40,040 nt of DNA. Origin: Bacteroidota bacterium. GTDB lineage: Bacteria > Bacteroidota > Rhodothermia > Rhodothermales > Bin80. The notes below the pieces were generated by a model that had not been told where the DNA came from, searched no databases, and saw only the letters and a list, made by a program, of their open reading frames with translations. How positions within the stretch are numbered: position 1 is the stretch's first letter; each line of letters opens with the position of its first letter. The stretch lies in the NCBI GenBank assembly GCA_028875125.1, contig JAPPGC010000101.1, positions 1 through 40,040 of the forward strand, written 5' to 3'. Positions 19,094 through 26,971 of the stretch are shown piece after piece. The translations under genes and the position numbers were made by a program.

Positions 19094-19123
19094 AGGCCCC
19101 ACCTGTGAACGGTCTCTCTGGGC

Positions 19124-19729
19124 TTATTCGTCGTAAACTTCTTCTTCCTCTACTTCTTCTTCTCCTTCTTCTACTTCTTCCTCAGCAGCACGTGGAGCCT
19201 CTACGTTCATCAAAATCTGGTCCTCAGGTGCCAGAAATTCCAACGTGTCCTCGTTTAAGTCACGTACGTGAAGAGATTGTCCAATTCCCACTTGACTGAT
19301 ATCTACATCAATCTGGGTAGGAATGTCCCGTGGAAAACAGCTTACCGTCAACTCATTAAGTATATAACTCGGCAATCCCCCCTGGGCTTGTCCGACCGAT
19401 ACACCAACATAATTGAGTGGCACAGAAAGTGTAACCTTCTCACCTGCCTGCAGAACCTGAAAGTCTACGTGCATGGGACGGTCAGTAACCGGATGATAGG
19501 CCACATCCTTAATAATGCAATCCCAGCTGTCCTTTCCAAGACTCACATTAACAATGTGGGTGCGATTGGTGAAAATGAGTGGTTTGAGACTTCGCTCACT
19601 GGTTGTAAAGCATCGCGCCGCTACATGATGTCCATAGAGAACACATGGTACATTCCCTTGCCTACGCAATGCCCGGGCTGCGGCCTTTCCAGGCGCACGC
19701 GCTTCTGCTGTGATCGAAATAGCGTTCAT
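19124..19729 (-). CDS. rplY: 50S ribosomal protein L25/general stress protein Ctc
   Basis: A 201-residue member of the long (CTC) L25 family that binds 5S rRNA. The N-terminal L25 domain (about 1-95) begins MNAISITAEARAPGKAAARA and contains GNVPCVLYGHH. The C-terminal TL5/CTC beta domain (about 96-180) includes VPLNYVGVSVGQAQGG and IDVDISQVGIGQSLHV. The tail from about 180 is an unstructured run of Glu with few other residues, typical of the long form. It sits 14 nt after prs and 30 nt before pth, consistent with one transcript. Confidence 0.96.
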   Translation of the reverse strand: MNAISITAEARAPGKAAARALRRQGNVPCVLYGHHVAARCFTTSERSLKPLIFTNRTHIVNVSLGKDSWDCIIKDVAYHPVTDRPMHVDFQVLQAGEKVTLSVPLNYVGVSVGQAQGGLPSYILNELTVSCFPRDIPTQIDVDISQVGIGQSLHVRDLNEDTLEFLAPEDQILMNVEAPRAAEEEVEEGEEEVEEEEVYDE

Positions 19730-19743
19730 TCAAAAATGATGAC

Positions 19744-20688
19744 TTACGGATTGAACAGGGTAGAAACTGAGTCGTCAGTTGCGATGCGCTGAATTGCATC
19801 AGCAAACATCCCGGCAACACTGACTACCTCCACGCATTCAGACTCACGTTTGAGAGGGATACTGTCGGTAACCACGAGCTTGCTCAAAACAGACGACTCA
19901 ATCCTTTCATAGGCTTTGCCTGAAAGGAGTGGATGTGTACATGCTGCCATGATTTCGTGTGCTCCAGCTTCCCTGAGAGCATTGGCGGCATTCGTTAAGG
20001 TTCCCGCCGTATCAATTATATCGTCAATCAGGAGCACATTGCGTCCTTTGACCTCACCAATAATATTCATGATCTCCGCCGCGTTCGGATGTGGCCTCCG
20101 CTTATCTATGACCGCTAAATCTGTATCGAGTCTATTGGCATAAGCCCGGGCCATCTTGATCGCCCCCACATCGGGAGCAACCACAACCAAATTCGTCAGA
20201 CGGAGTTTCTGAAAATAGCCCGTGAATACTGCTGAAGCGTACAAATGATCCACAGGAACGTTAAAAAATCCCTGAATCTGTGAAGCATGCAGATCCATAG
20301 TCAGAACCCGGTTTATGCCTGCTGTCTGTAACAGATCTGCCATCAGTTTGGCAGCAATGGGCACCCTGGGTTGATCTTTGCGTTCCTGGCGTGCGTAGCC
20401 AAAGTAAGGGATCACAGCATTGATCCGAACCGCGGAAGCGCGTTTGGCAGCATCTATAAGCAAAAGAAGCTCCATCCAGTTGTCTGCATTCGGGTACGTA
20501 CTCTGGATAATAAAGAGATCTCTACCCCGAATAGACTCCTGATACTTCGCGTACAGTTCACCATCTGAAAACACTACCCGACTGAGTTTGCCAAGTGACT
20601 GACCATAGGCAGCCGCAATCTTCTCGGCAAGCGCCGGATTACTGCTACCAGTAAATATCCCAATGGGTAACTCTCGATATGACGACAT
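19744..20688 (-). CDS. prs: ribose-phosphate pyrophosphokinase
   Basis: A 314-residue class I PRPP synthetase making 5-phosphoribosyl 1-diphosphate from ribose 5-phosphate and ATP, for nucleotide, His and Trp synthesis. Visible motifs are FSDGELYAKYQESIRGRDLF (ATP side), YFGYARQERKD, the metal and ATP-binding DLHASQIQGFF (132-142), the flexible-loop KRRPH (196-200), and the PRPP signature LLIDDIIDTAGT (219-230). Length matches the family. The ATG at 20688 lies 34 nt after the tRNA-Gln 3' end on the same strand, so the gene may be read from the tRNA promoter. Confidence 0.97.
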   Translation of the reverse strand: MSSYRELPIGIFTGSSNPALAEKIAAAYGQSLGKLSRVVFSDGELYAKYQESIRGRDLFIIQSTYPNADNWMELLLLIDAAKRASAVRINAVIPYFGYARQERKDQPRVPIAAKLMADLLQTAGINRVLTMDLHASQIQGFFNVPVDHLYASAVFTGYFQKLRLTNLVVVAPDVGAIKMARAYANRLDTDLAVIDKRRPHPNAAEIMNIIGEVKGRNVLLIDDIIDTAGTLTNAANALREAGAHEIMAACTHPLLSGKAYERIESSVLSKLVVTDSIPLKRESECVEVVSVAGMFADAIQRIATDDSVSTLFNP

Positions 20689-20722
20689 CTCTTAAGGTCT
20701 GCGTTGTAATAAAACAAACAAG

Positions 20723-20793
20723 TTGCCCGGGGAGGACTCGAACCTCCACCGACGGCTCCAAAGGCCGCTGTCCTGCCATTAGACGACCGGGCA
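20723..20793 (-). tRNA. tRNA-Gln (anticodon TTG)
   Basis: On the minus strand a full cloverleaf can be folded. The acceptor stem TGCCCGG pairs with CCGGGCA, followed by discriminator A. The D arm is GTC...GAC around TAATGGCAG. The anticodon stem GCGGC/GCCGT encloses the loop CTTTGGA, giving anticodon TTG (reads CAA). The T arm is GGAGG-TTCGAGT-CCTCC. CCA is not encoded: after the discriminator the sequence is CTT. Confidence 0.95.
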
Positions 20794-20831
20794 ATAGCTA
20801 ACTTTGGGGATAGCCCATTACTTTGTGTACG

Positions 20832-20858
20832 CAAAGATAAAGATTACAACTTGGCCAA
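20832..20858 (-). promoter_or_regulatory. Bacteroidota-type promoter for tRNA-Gln (and possibly prs)
   Basis: On the minus strand TATCTTTG (20832-20839) matches the TAnnTTTG -7 consensus. A TTG lies 16 nt upstream (20856-20858), near the -33 position. Transcription would begin about 30 nt before the tRNA 5' end. It is a pattern match only. Confidence 0.45.
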
Positions 20859-20883
20859 TCACTAAATACTACAAGAAACATCA

Positions 20884-21636
20884 ATGGAACCTCCAATTAT
20901 TGGCATTATTGGCGGAATGGGACCACAAGCCGGTCTGAACCTTGCCGAAAAAGTGATCGCGGAAACCAAGGCTGCAAAAGATCAGGAGCATCTTCCAATG
21001 GCGCTTCTTTCGTACAGCCACAAGATCGGGGATCGAAGTGCGTATGTGTTCGGGGAAATTACGAAGAATCCCGGATTTGCCATCGCTTCTGTGGCCCGTA
21101 CACTTGCCGAATTGGGGGTTCGTGTTGCAGGCATACCCTGCAATTCTGCACATGCTCCTGAAATTTTCACCCCACTGACCCGCTCACTTAAGGACTTGAA
21201 CATCCGCATACTGCATCTTATCCAGGAAACCATTCGATATATACAGGAAGCACTACCGAGTATAACTAAAATCGGATGTCTGTCAACACTGAGTGTTCAC
21301 CGCCTGGGCTTGTACCAATCCGCAATAGAACGAGCTGGCCTTACGCCAATTATGCCCAGCAACGAAATCGCAGAACATGTGGTACACCGTGCTATATTTG
21401 ATCCAATACTTGGAATTAAAGCCAAGTCGGCCCCTGTAACTCCACAAGCACGCGATATGGTTCTTGCGGCTGTACACACATGCTGTGATCTGGGCGCAGA
21501 AGCTGTGATCCTGGGATGTACAGAACTGCCACTTGCTGTACCGCACATGCCGGATGTAACCCTCATTGATCCTGCCCGTGCCCTGGCACGCGCGCTGATC
21601 CGGGAAACCTCTCCGCAAAAGCTAGCCCCGCTCTGA
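20884..21636 (+). CDS. aspartate/glutamate racemase family protein
   Basis: A 250-residue cofactor-independent racemase-family protein with the two-cysteine catalytic pair, Cys86 in GIPCNSAH and Cys212 in LGCTELPL. The N-terminal GIIGGMGPQAG loop is typical of the aspartate racemase branch (YgeA/RacD-like). It would interconvert L- and D-Asp, Glu or a related acid in the cytoplasm; the substrate cannot be read. It is divergent from tRNA-Gln and 88 nt upstream of the nucleotide-sugar cluster. A promoter candidate lies between it and that cluster, so it may be a separate unit. Confidence 0.88.
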   Translation: MEPPIIGIIGGMGPQAGLNLAEKVIAETKAAKDQEHLPMALLSYSHKIGDRSAYVFGEITKNPGFAIASVARTLAELGVRVAGIPCNSAHAPEIFTPLTRSLKDLNIRILHLIQETIRYIQEALPSITKIGCLSTLSVHRLGLYQSAIERAGLTPIMPSNEIAEHVVHRAIFDPILGIKAKSAPVTPQARDMVLAAVHTCCDLGAEAVILGCTELPLAVPHMPDVTLIDPARALARALIRETSPQKLAPL

Positions 21637-21648
21637 ACAATCTGTCAA

Positions 21649-21675
21649 TTTGTGAGCATTCAGGTTGTAACTTTG
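21649..21675 (+). promoter_or_regulatory. promoter candidate for the nucleotide-sugar cluster
   Basis: TAACTTTG (21668-21675) matches the TAnnTTTG -7 consensus exactly. A TTTG lies 15 nt upstream (21649-21652); that spacing is somewhat short. It is about 50 nt before the ATG of the UDP-glucuronate decarboxylase gene, in the only sizeable gap before that gene. Confidence 0.45.
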
Positions 21676-21724
21676 TCCGGATATGAACATACGCTTAATC
21701 ACTTAGGACGGTCTCTCTTCGCTG

Positions 21725-22669
21725 ATGCCTCGGACCTTGATCACTGGTGGCGCAGGTTTCCTTGGATCTCATCTGTGTGACCGGCTACTGGACGATGGAC
21801 ACGAGGTTGTCTGCATGGACAACTTCCTGACTGGATCGTCCGGAAATATCGCCCACTTGGAAAAAAACTCCGGATTTACTTTTCTCGAACGCGATGTAAC
21901 CGAATATATTGAGATTGAAGGCCCGTTGGATTATGTCCTCCACTTTGCCAGCCCGGCCTCCCCTATTGACTACCTGCGACTCCCCATTCAAACACTCAAG
22001 GTTGGTGCACTTGGCACCCATAATGCACTCGGACTGACCAAAGCTAAGAATGCTTGTTTCCTGCTTGCCTCAACGAGCGAAGTGTACGGTGACCCGTTGG
22101 AGCATCCCCAAAATGAGACGTATTGGGGCAACGTAAATCCGGTTGGATTGCGCGGAGTCTATGATGAAGCCAAGCGGTTTGCCGAGGCGCTTACCATGGC
22201 CTACCATCGCTACCACGGCGTTCAGACACGCATTGTGCGCATCTTCAACACATATGGCCCTCGCATGCGTTTGAATGACGGGCGGGCACTTCCTGCCTTT
22301 ATGCGTCAGGCGCTTTGTGACGAGCCCGTTACGGTCCACGGAACAGGTGACCAAACACGATCATTCGCTTATGTGGACGACACTATCGAAGGAATCGTTC
22401 GGCTCCTCAACAGCAACGTCACGAGTCCAGTCAACATCGGTAGCCGTGATGAAATCTCCATAATGGATTTTGCAAAAGAAATTATTTCACTGACAAACAG
22501 CAAGAGTACGATCATACAGCACAAGCTACCTGAGGACGACCCAAAAAATCGGCAACCCGACACCTCCCTGGCTCAAGACCTTCTCGGCTGGCGCCCGCGC
22601 GTAGACCGCATCGAAGGACTCCAGCGCACGCTCGCCTATGTTCGCCAAAAAATTAGACAGACACCCTGA
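21725..22669 (+). CDS. UDP-glucuronate decarboxylase (UDP-xylose synthase) family SDR
   Basis: A 314-residue extended SDR enzyme. The NAD-binding [10 protein letters not shown] is at 7-16, the UXS-type [10 protein letters not shown] at 75-84, and the catalytic serine region [10 protein letters not shown] at 115-124. Tyr146 and Lys150 form the YxxxK pair in GVYDEAKR, and [10 protein letters not shown] is also typical. The family converts UDP-glucuronate to UDP-xylose via the 4-keto intermediate, supplying pentose for surface glycans. Length matches bacterial UXS (about 310-320). It heads a run of cotranscribed nucleotide-sugar genes; the next gene starts 4 nt after its stop. A related SDR specificity cannot be fully excluded. 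Confidence 0.9.
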   Translation: MPRTLITGGAGFLGSHLCDRLLDDGHEVVCMDNFLTGSSGNIAHLEKNSGFTFLERDVTEYIEIEGPLDYVLHFASPASPIDYLRLPIQTLKVGALGTHNALGLTKAKNACFLLASTSEVYGDPLEHPQNETYWGNVNPVGLRGVYDEAKRFAEALTMAYHRYHGVQTRIVRIFNTYGPRMRLNDGRALPAFMRQALCDEPVTVHGTGDQTRSFAYVDDTIEGIVRLLNSNVTSPVNIGSRDEISIMDFAKEIISLTNSKSTIIQHKLPEDDPKNRQPDTSLAQDLLGWRPRVDRIEGLQRTLAYVRQKIRQTP

Positions 22670-22673
22670 CGGT

Positions 22674-23633
22674 ATGCATCTTGTTGATCCAGAGGCCTCC
22701 ATTTATGTGGCTGGACATAACGGACTGTTGGGACGATCGATCGTAAAGAAACTTCGTGCGAACGGGTGCAGGAATCTGCTGCTTCGAACAAGCAGTGAGC
22801 TGGACCTGCGTGCTCAGACTCCGGTCAATGATTTTTTTGCTGAGAATCAGCCAGAATACGTCATCCTGGCCGCAGCCCGTGTAGGAGGTATACTTGCCAA
22901 TGACCAGTACCCCGCAGATTTTTTGGGTGATAACGTCTCCATCCAGAACAATGTATTTCAAGCTGCGAAAAACAGCCGTGTAAAACGCCTGGTTTTTCTG
23001 GGCAGCACATGCATCTATCCCCGGGAAGCTCCGCAACCCCTGAAAGAAACCGCGCTGCTTACCGGCCCCCTCGAAATCACGAACCGATGGTATGCCGTGG
23101 CCAAAATTGCCGGTGTGGTTCAATGCCAGGCGCTTCGTCGGCAGCATGGATGTGATTTTATTACTCTCATGGCAACAAATCTCTATGGTCCAGGAGATAA
23201 CTTCGATCTGGCTTCGAGTCATGTACTGCCTGCGCTCATGCGCAAGTTTCATGAAGCACGTTTGCGGGGTGACGACCGTGTATCTGTATGGGGGTCCGGC
23301 ATACCCAGACGAGAATTTCTATACAGCGAAGACATGGCCGATGCCTGCGTGTTCGTGCTGGAAACTCCGGAAGATCAGCTTAACCATGTAGCCCCCGACT
23401 CGATGCTGAACGTAGGCTGTGGGAAAGATCTGAGCATCAGAGACCTGTGCGTGCTTCTTCAAGAAGTCATCGGCACGAACTGCACACTTGACTTCGATCG
23501 TTCCAAGCCTGATGGCACGCCCCGTAAGCTTGTAGATGTTTCTCGCCTTACACAGTTGGGTTGGCAGGCTCCAACACCGTTGCGAATGGGTATACAAAAG
23601 ACCTACACCTGGTACCGGGAAAACGTCTCATGA
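22674..23633 (+). CDS. fcl: GDP-L-fucose synthase
   Basis: A 319-residue bifunctional epimerase/reductase that converts GDP-4-keto-6-deoxymannose to GDP-L-fucose. The N-terminal [11 protein letters not shown] nucleotide loop is at 10-20, AAARVGGI at 67-74, catalytic Ser111 in LGSTCIYP, and Tyr140/Lys144 in [23 protein letters not shown] and [10 protein letters not shown] follow as in the family. The ATG at 22674, 4 nt after the upstream stop, gives the expected N terminus; an in-frame start at 22638 would overlap the upstream gene by 32 nt. It is coupled to gmd by an ATGA overlap, the enzyme that makes its substrate. Confidence 0.96.
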   Translation: MHLVDPEASIYVAGHNGLLGRSIVKKLRANGCRNLLLRTSSELDLRAQTPVNDFFAENQPEYVILAAARVGGILANDQYPADFLGDNVSIQNNVFQAAKNSRVKRLVFLGSTCIYPREAPQPLKETALLTGPLEITNRWYAVAKIAGVVQCQALRRQHGCDFITLMATNLYGPGDNFDLASSHVLPALMRKFHEARLRGDDRVSVWGSGIPRREFLYSEDMADACVFVLETPEDQLNHVAPDSMLNVGCGKDLSIRDLCVLLQEVIGTNCTLDFDRSKPDGTPRKLVDVSRLTQLGWQAPTPLRMGIQKTYTWYRENVS

Positions 23634-24682
23634 AAGAGAAAACAGCTCTGATCACTGGAGTGACCGGCCAGGACGGCGCATATCTCTCTGAGCTTCTGCT
23701 AAGCAAGGGATACATCGTTCACGGCGTCAAACGCCGCGCCAGTCTCTTTAACACCCAGCGGGTTGATCATCTGTACACGGATCCTCATGTAGGTGAGGCC
23801 CGGTTCCGGCTCCACTACGGAGATCTTACGGATTCTACGAACCTTATCCGCATTGTACAGGAGGTCCAGCCGGACGAGATCTACAACCTGGGGGCACAAA
23901 GCCATGTGCAAGTAAGCTTCGAAACACCCGAGTACACAGCCAATGCCGACGCGGTCGGTGTTCTGAGACTTCTAGAAGCGATACGTATTCTTGATATGGA
24001 GGATCGCATTCGCTTTTATCAGGCGTCTACCAGCGAACTTTTTGGCAACGCGCCCGAGTCACCTCAATCCGAGAAAACCCCATTCCGCCCGCGCAGCCCC
24101 TATGGCGCTGCCAAACTCTATGCGTACTGGATTACCGTCAACTACAGAGAGGCTTACGGCCTGTACGCATGTAATGGTATTCTTTTTAACCACGAGAGTC
24201 CACTGCGTGGAGAAACTTTTGTAACACGCAAGATCACCCGAGCAGCTGCAAGAATAAAGCTCGGAATTGATCAAAAGCTGTATTTGGGTAACTTGGATGC
24301 CAAAAGAGATTGGGGGCATGCACGAGACTTTGTGGAGGGCATGTGGTCCATGCTACAGCAGGAAGAACCTCGTGACTATGTACTTGCAACCGGGCGTGCC
24401 ACTTCGGTTCGTGACCTCTGTTCATTAGCCTTTAATAAAGCCGGCTTGCCATTGGAATGGACCGGAACGGGCAGAGCAGAAAAAGGACGATGCGTCAAAA
24501 CAGGACAGACACTGGTTGAAGTTGATCCACGCTACTACCGGCCTGCTGAGGTTGATCACCTGCTGGGAGATGCCTCCCTCGCACGAAAGGAGCTCGGCTG
24601 GATACCAACCACTTCTTTTGAAGAACTAGTTGAAGAAATGGTCGAACGAGACCTGCAGCGTGAACGGACATCCTCTGTTTAG
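23630..24682 (+). CDS. gmd: GDP-mannose 4,6-dehydratase
   Basis: A 350-residue NADP-dependent SDR that converts GDP-mannose to GDP-4-keto-6-deoxymannose, the first step to GDP-fucose. [14 protein letters not shown] is at 6-19, [14 protein letters not shown] at 34-47, and the catalytic site has Thr134 in ASTSELFG with Tyr158 and Lys162 in [26 protein letters not shown] and [18 protein letters not shown] are diagnostic for Gmd. The ATG at 23630 overlaps the fcl stop (ATGA). A longer frame from 23561 would add 23 residues copying the fcl 3' end and is rejected. Confidence 0.97.
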   Translation: MKEKTALITGVTGQDGAYLSELLLSKGYIVHGVKRRASLFNTQRVDHLYTDPHVGEARFRLHYGDLTDSTNLIRIVQEVQPDEIYNLGAQSHVQVSFETPEYTANADAVGVLRLLEAIRILDMEDRIRFYQASTSELFGNAPESPQSEKTPFRPRSPYGAAKLYAYWITVNYREAYGLYACNGILFNHESPLRGETFVTRKITRAAARIKLGIDQKLYLGNLDAKRDWGHARDFVEGMWSMLQQEEPRDYVLATGRATSVRDLCSLAFNKAGLPLEWTGTGRAEKGRCVKTGQTLVEVDPRYYRPAEVDHLLGDASLARKELGWIPTTSFEELVEEMVERDLQRERTSSV

Positions 24683-24684
24683 GT

Positions 24685-24714
24685 GGATCAAAGCGCCGGA
24701 AATTGCATTGATCC
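24685..24714. repeat. inverted repeat between gmd and the RmlA-like gene
   Basis: GGATCAA (24685-24691) and TTGATCC (24708-24714) are perfect 7-bp arms 16 nt apart, right after the gmd stop and 23 nt before the next start. No T-tract follows, so it could be an operator, a mRNA processing hairpin or a weak attenuator. Significance is uncertain. Confidence 0.4.
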
Positions 24715-24737
24715 GGCCCTAAACTACAATTTCACAA

Positions 24738-25499
24738 ATGCATGAATCCTTGAGCGGAATCGTCCTTGCTGGTGGCACAGGGAGCAGGCTTTACCCGCTC
24801 ACCAAAGTCACCAACAAACATCTACTGCCGGTTGGCCGATACCCCATGATTTATCACCCGCTTATGCGGCTCAGAGAAGCGGGGATTGAGCGTGTTGCTG
24901 TAGTAACCAGCCCAGAGCATATGGGGGATGTCGTCAATCTTCTTGGCAGTGGAAGGGCACTTGGACTGGACCTGACTTACCGTGTACAGGATAAACCGGG
25001 CGGAATCGCACAGGCCCTTGGACTCTGTGAAAATTTTGCTGGTGGTAAACCCTTTCTGGTTGCCCTTGGAGATAATATTCTGGAAGATGACCTTGTCGAA
25101 GAGGTGGAAGTATTCCGGAAGCAGAAGCGGGGAGCAAGAATTCTTCTGAAAGAGGTTCCCGACCCCGAACGTTATGGCGTCCCCCGGTTTGAAGGAGATC
25201 GGATCGTGGAAATCACAGAAAAACCCAAAAAACCGGCAAGCAAATATGCTGTGACCGGCCTTTACTTCTACGATGCACAGGTATTTGACTTTATTCGTAC
25301 GCTCTCGCCAAGTCGGCGTGGAGAATATGAGGTCAGTGATCTCAACTCCGCTTATGTTAATCAAAGCGAACTCACTTATGGAGTGCTTAGAGGCTGGTGG
25401 GGAGACGCCGGGACACTCGAGGGTTGGCATGAGGCGAATCAGCTTTCGAGACACTTGGTCTATCCCGATCTGAGCTCCCAACAAGAAGCAAGTACATGA
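24738..25499 (+). CDS. glucose-1-phosphate thymidylyltransferase-like nucleotidyltransferase (short RmlA type)
   Basis: A 253-residue sugar-phosphate nucleotidyltransferase. The NTP-binding loop GIVLAGGTGSRLYPLT is at 7-22, the KHLLPVGRYPMIYHPL segment follows, then the metal-binding LGDNILEDD, ERYGVPRF, EITEKPKKPASKYAVTGLYF and WWGDAGTLEGW. These fit the RmlA family (dTTP + glucose 1-phosphate to dTDP-glucose), but it is shorter than RmlA (about 290) and lacks the C-terminal allosteric part. dTDP-glucose is the usual product; another NDP-hexose is possible because no rmlB or rmlD is seen nearby. It ends with an ATGA overlap into the cupin gene. Confidence 0.88.
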   Translation: MHESLSGIVLAGGTGSRLYPLTKVTNKHLLPVGRYPMIYHPLMRLREAGIERVAVVTSPEHMGDVVNLLGSGRALGLDLTYRVQDKPGGIAQALGLCENFAGGKPFLVALGDNILEDDLVEEVEVFRKQKRGARILLKEVPDPERYGVPRFEGDRIVEITEKPKKPASKYAVTGLYFYDAQVFDFIRTLSPSRRGEYEVSDLNSAYVNQSELTYGVLRGWWGDAGTLEGWHEANQLSRHLVYPDLSSQQEAST

Positions 25500-25969
25500 C
25501 TTGGAAAACCGGCACTGTGCATGATTGTGTGGTCCGACAGCTAACACGCTACACCGATGCTCGCGGGTGGCTGTCAGAAATATTCCGGCAGGACGAGCTT
25601 GCCCCAGAAACGCATCCCGCAATGGCCTACGTCTCCATGACACACGCGGGTATCACACGCGGTCCCCACGAGCATCGGTACCAGACGGATATCTTTGCCT
25701 TCCTGAGCGGTACATTCAGACTTTATCTCTGGGATAACCGTAGTGGATCCCCGACCTACGGCATTCGTCAAATAGTTGACACCGGAAGGAATAACCCCTG
25801 CACTGTACAGGTCCCCCCAGGCGTAATTCATGCATACCGCAATACCGGTGCGTCTGATGCTATTGTCATCAACTGCCCGAATCGATTGTATGCAGGATAC
25901 GGAAGAGCAGAAACAGTAGACGAGATCCGCTGGGAAGACCGCACAGACCATAATTTAATTCTGGACTAG
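25496..25969 (+). CDS. RmlC-like dTDP-4-dehydrorhamnose 3,5-epimerase family cupin
   Basis: A 157-residue cupin. Family marks are TDARGWLSEIFR, the histidine motif GITRGPHEHRYQTDIFAF, GTFRLYLWDNRSGSPTYG, and VPPGVIHAYRNTG. Classical RmlC has about 180 residues, and the histidine motif here is PHEHRYQTD rather than LHYQ-type, so it may act on a different keto-sugar or be a sugar isomerase. It starts inside the end of the RmlA-like gene (ATGA) and ends 3 nt before the next nucleotidyltransferase, strongly suggesting a joint pathway. Confidence 0.85.
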   Translation: MTWKTGTVHDCVVRQLTRYTDARGWLSEIFRQDELAPETHPAMAYVSMTHAGITRGPHEHRYQTDIFAFLSGTFRLYLWDNRSGSPTYGIRQIVDTGRNNPCTVQVPPGVIHAYRNTGASDAIVINCPNRLYAGYGRAETVDEIRWEDRTDHNLILD

Positions 25970-25972
25970 ACC

Positions 25973-26971
25973 GTGAAACTCATTATCCCCATGGCTGGCC
26001 GTGGCAAGCGGCTGCGCCCCCAGTCATCAATCACCCCCAAACCGCTCCTGACCGTACGCGGTCAATGTATGGTGGAGCGTATCGTAGAAAAGTTTACCCA
26101 AACGCTTCCACGGCCGGTAACCGATGGCATTTTCATTCTGGGACCGGGTTTTGATCGCAAAGCATACGAAATACTGGATGCCGTTTGCGCACGACACAAC
26201 ATAAATGCGCATTACGTGATTCAGGAAGAAGCAAAGGGCACCGCTCATGCTGTGATCTGTGCGCAGGAATTTCTGGATGGTGAGGGCGTCGTCGTTTATG
26301 CGGACACAGTATTTGATATGGATCCCGTGCATAGCCTCGACAACAGCGATGTGGTTATCTGGGTCAAAGAGGTGGACGATCCCAGCCGGTTTGGCGTCGC
26401 CGTTCGTGAGGGCGACTGCGTGACCGCTTTTGTCGAAAAACCGCAGAAGTTTATTTCCAATGAGGCACTGATTGGCATCTACTACATAAGAGAACTCAGT
26501 AAACTGAGGTCTGCAATCCAGGTACTGTTCGACAAGAATATCTGTGGTAAGGGTGGAGAGTACTATTTGACAGATGCTTTTGATTTGATGCTCAACCAGG
26601 GTCTGACCTTTCGAACAGCTGCCGTAAAAGCGTGGCTGGACTGCGGTACGCTGGAGGCATTCATGGAAACAACCCGCTACCTGTTACAAAATGAACCGCA
26701 AGACACTGTACGCCCCGGCTGCAAGTACTCGGTCATTCGCGAACCTGTGTACATTGCCGAAGACGCAGTTGTTGAAAATTCAGTCCTTGGACCCTACGTA
26801 GCCGTTGAGTCTGGTGCCTACATTGGAAACTCGGTCATCCGGAATAGCATCATCTTTGAATCTGCGGAAGTCACGGACGCTGTACTCAACCATTCAATGG
26901 TTGGTGTGAACAGTTCTGTTTCGGGCAAATCCACGCAATTAAACATTGGTGATCACTCGTACTTATCCTGA
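25973..26971 (+). CDS. sugar-phosphate nucleotidyltransferase with C-terminal left-handed beta-helix
   Basis: A 332-residue protein with a GTG start (25973) 3 nt after the cupin stop. The catalytic Rossmann-like domain (about 1-240) has IIPMAGRGKRLRPQSSITPKPLL at its N terminus, a metal-binding Asp in VVYADTVFDMD, VAVREGDCVTAFVEKP, and WLDCGTLEAFMETT. The C-terminal part (about 250-332) shows hexapeptide-like repeats (VYIAEDAVVENSVLGPYVA, GAYIGNSVIRNSIIF), expected to form a left-handed beta-helix. The base and sugar specificity are not readable. It overlaps the altronate-dehydratase-family gene by 1 nt (TGATG). Confidence 0.9.
   Translation: MKLIIPMAGRGKRLRPQSSITPKPLLTVRGQCMVERIVEKFTQTLPRPVTDGIFILGPGFDRKAYEILDAVCARHNINAHYVIQEEAKGTAHAVICAQEFLDGEGVVVYADTVFDMDPVHSLDNSDVVIWVKEVDDPSRFGVAVREGDCVTAFVEKPQKFISNEALIGIYYIRELSKLRSAIQVLFDKNICGKGGEYYLTDAFDLMLNQGLTFRTAAVKAWLDCGTLEAFMETTRYLLQNEPQDTVRPGCKYSVIREPVYIAEDAVVENSVLGPYVAVESGAYIGNSVIRNSIIFESAEVTDAVLNHSMVGVNSSVSGKSTQLNIGDHSYLS

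Noticed and set aside
22653-23252. 199-codon minus-strand frame opposite fcl
   Set aside because: No family features; fcl on the plus strand has all catalytic motifs.
23561-23629. 23-residue extension of gmd
   Set aside because: It lies inside fcl in another frame; the family N terminus starts at 23630 with an ATGA overlap.
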